Shown here one piece after another: positions 14,716-14,868 of a stretch of DNA of 14,868 nucleotides. Below the pieces are notes generated by a model. The model was not told the DNA's origin, ran no database searches, and saw only the letters and a program-made list of their open reading frames with translations. Location: positions 1 to 14,868 of the forward strand of contig JBEKZQ010000115.1 in the NCBI GenBank assembly GCA_049509675.1, given 5' to 3'. The translations under genes were made by a program, and so were the position numbers. Positions within the stretch are counted from its first letter, which is position 1; each line of letters begins with the position of its first letter. The stretch is from JBEKZQ01 sp049509675. GTDB taxonomy: Bacteria > Planctomycetota > Planctomycetia > Pirellulales > Thermoguttaceae.

Positions 14716-14868
14716 TCGAGGCTGTGAGTTATTCCGCCTCGCGCGAGATTAGCACAAGATGTAATCGGTCGACGGGCACCGTGCGCAGCATGGTCGGCGA
14801 GCCTCACCGCTTGGCTAGAAAAGTTGGTGGGGCTTACGGTTACCACAGCTATTTCTTCGCCCCGCCGG
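14716..14868. other. Right-edge stretch with no recognised feature
   Basis: No supported gene. One plus-strand frame stays open from the relic to the window's end and includes an ATG at 14789 (MVGEPHRLARKVGGAYGYHS), but it has no ribosome site and I do not recognise the peptide. It could be a dispersed repeat or the start of something beyond the window. Confidence 0.3.

Noticed and set aside
14601..14846. 81-codon minus-strand frame at the right edge
   Set aside because: No ribosome site, no domain, and it overlaps the relic and the end of the DUF5107 gene.

Overview
The window looks like chromosomal DNA from a planctomycete, probably close to Pirellulales. It is GC-rich. It encodes a secreted peptidase with an LExLExRxLLSA N-terminal tag (the LEPR-XLL type typical of Planctomycetota), many Sec-exported proteins of uncharacterised families, and several intergenic inverted repeats of the kind found in planctomycete genomes. 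I saw no rRNA, tRNA, CRISPR array, phage gene or transposase gene. Assignments rest on motif recognition only; no database search was run.

Left part (1-2645): the start of an exported protein runs off the left edge on the minus strand. After a divergent gap comes a small HExxH zinc metallopeptidase (plus strand). Its 3' end overlaps by 75 bp, tail to tail, with a minus-strand S53 (sedolisin) serine-carboxyl peptidase that lacks the usual propeptide. Just upstream of the S53 promoter is a MITE-like element with 14-bp terminal inverted repeats and an 11-bp direct repeat.

Envelope pair (2647-5232): a PAP2-family membrane phosphatase (minus) and an ArnT/PMT-like polytopic glycosyltransferase (plus) are transcribed divergently from a gap holding a cruciform-like repeat. 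This suggests a role in lipid-linked sugar chemistry at the membrane.

Glycan locus (5390-14611): four minus-strand genes lie in the order DUF5696/GH101-like protein, PD40 beta-propeller protein, SUMF1-like lipoprotein, clan GH-A glycoside hydrolase. Divergent from them is a roughly 1000-residue exported DUF5107-TPR protein. All five have export signals, so I infer a periplasmic or surface glycan-processing module with an unknown substrate. The divergent gap holds three inverted repeats and a strong sigma70-like promoter (TTGCAC-17-TATAAT). That promoter would place a nested hairpin inside the 5' leader of the DUF5107 gene. After the DUF5107 gene is a short in-frame relic that repeats 38 of 39 bases of that gene, followed by about 150 bp in which I recognise nothing.
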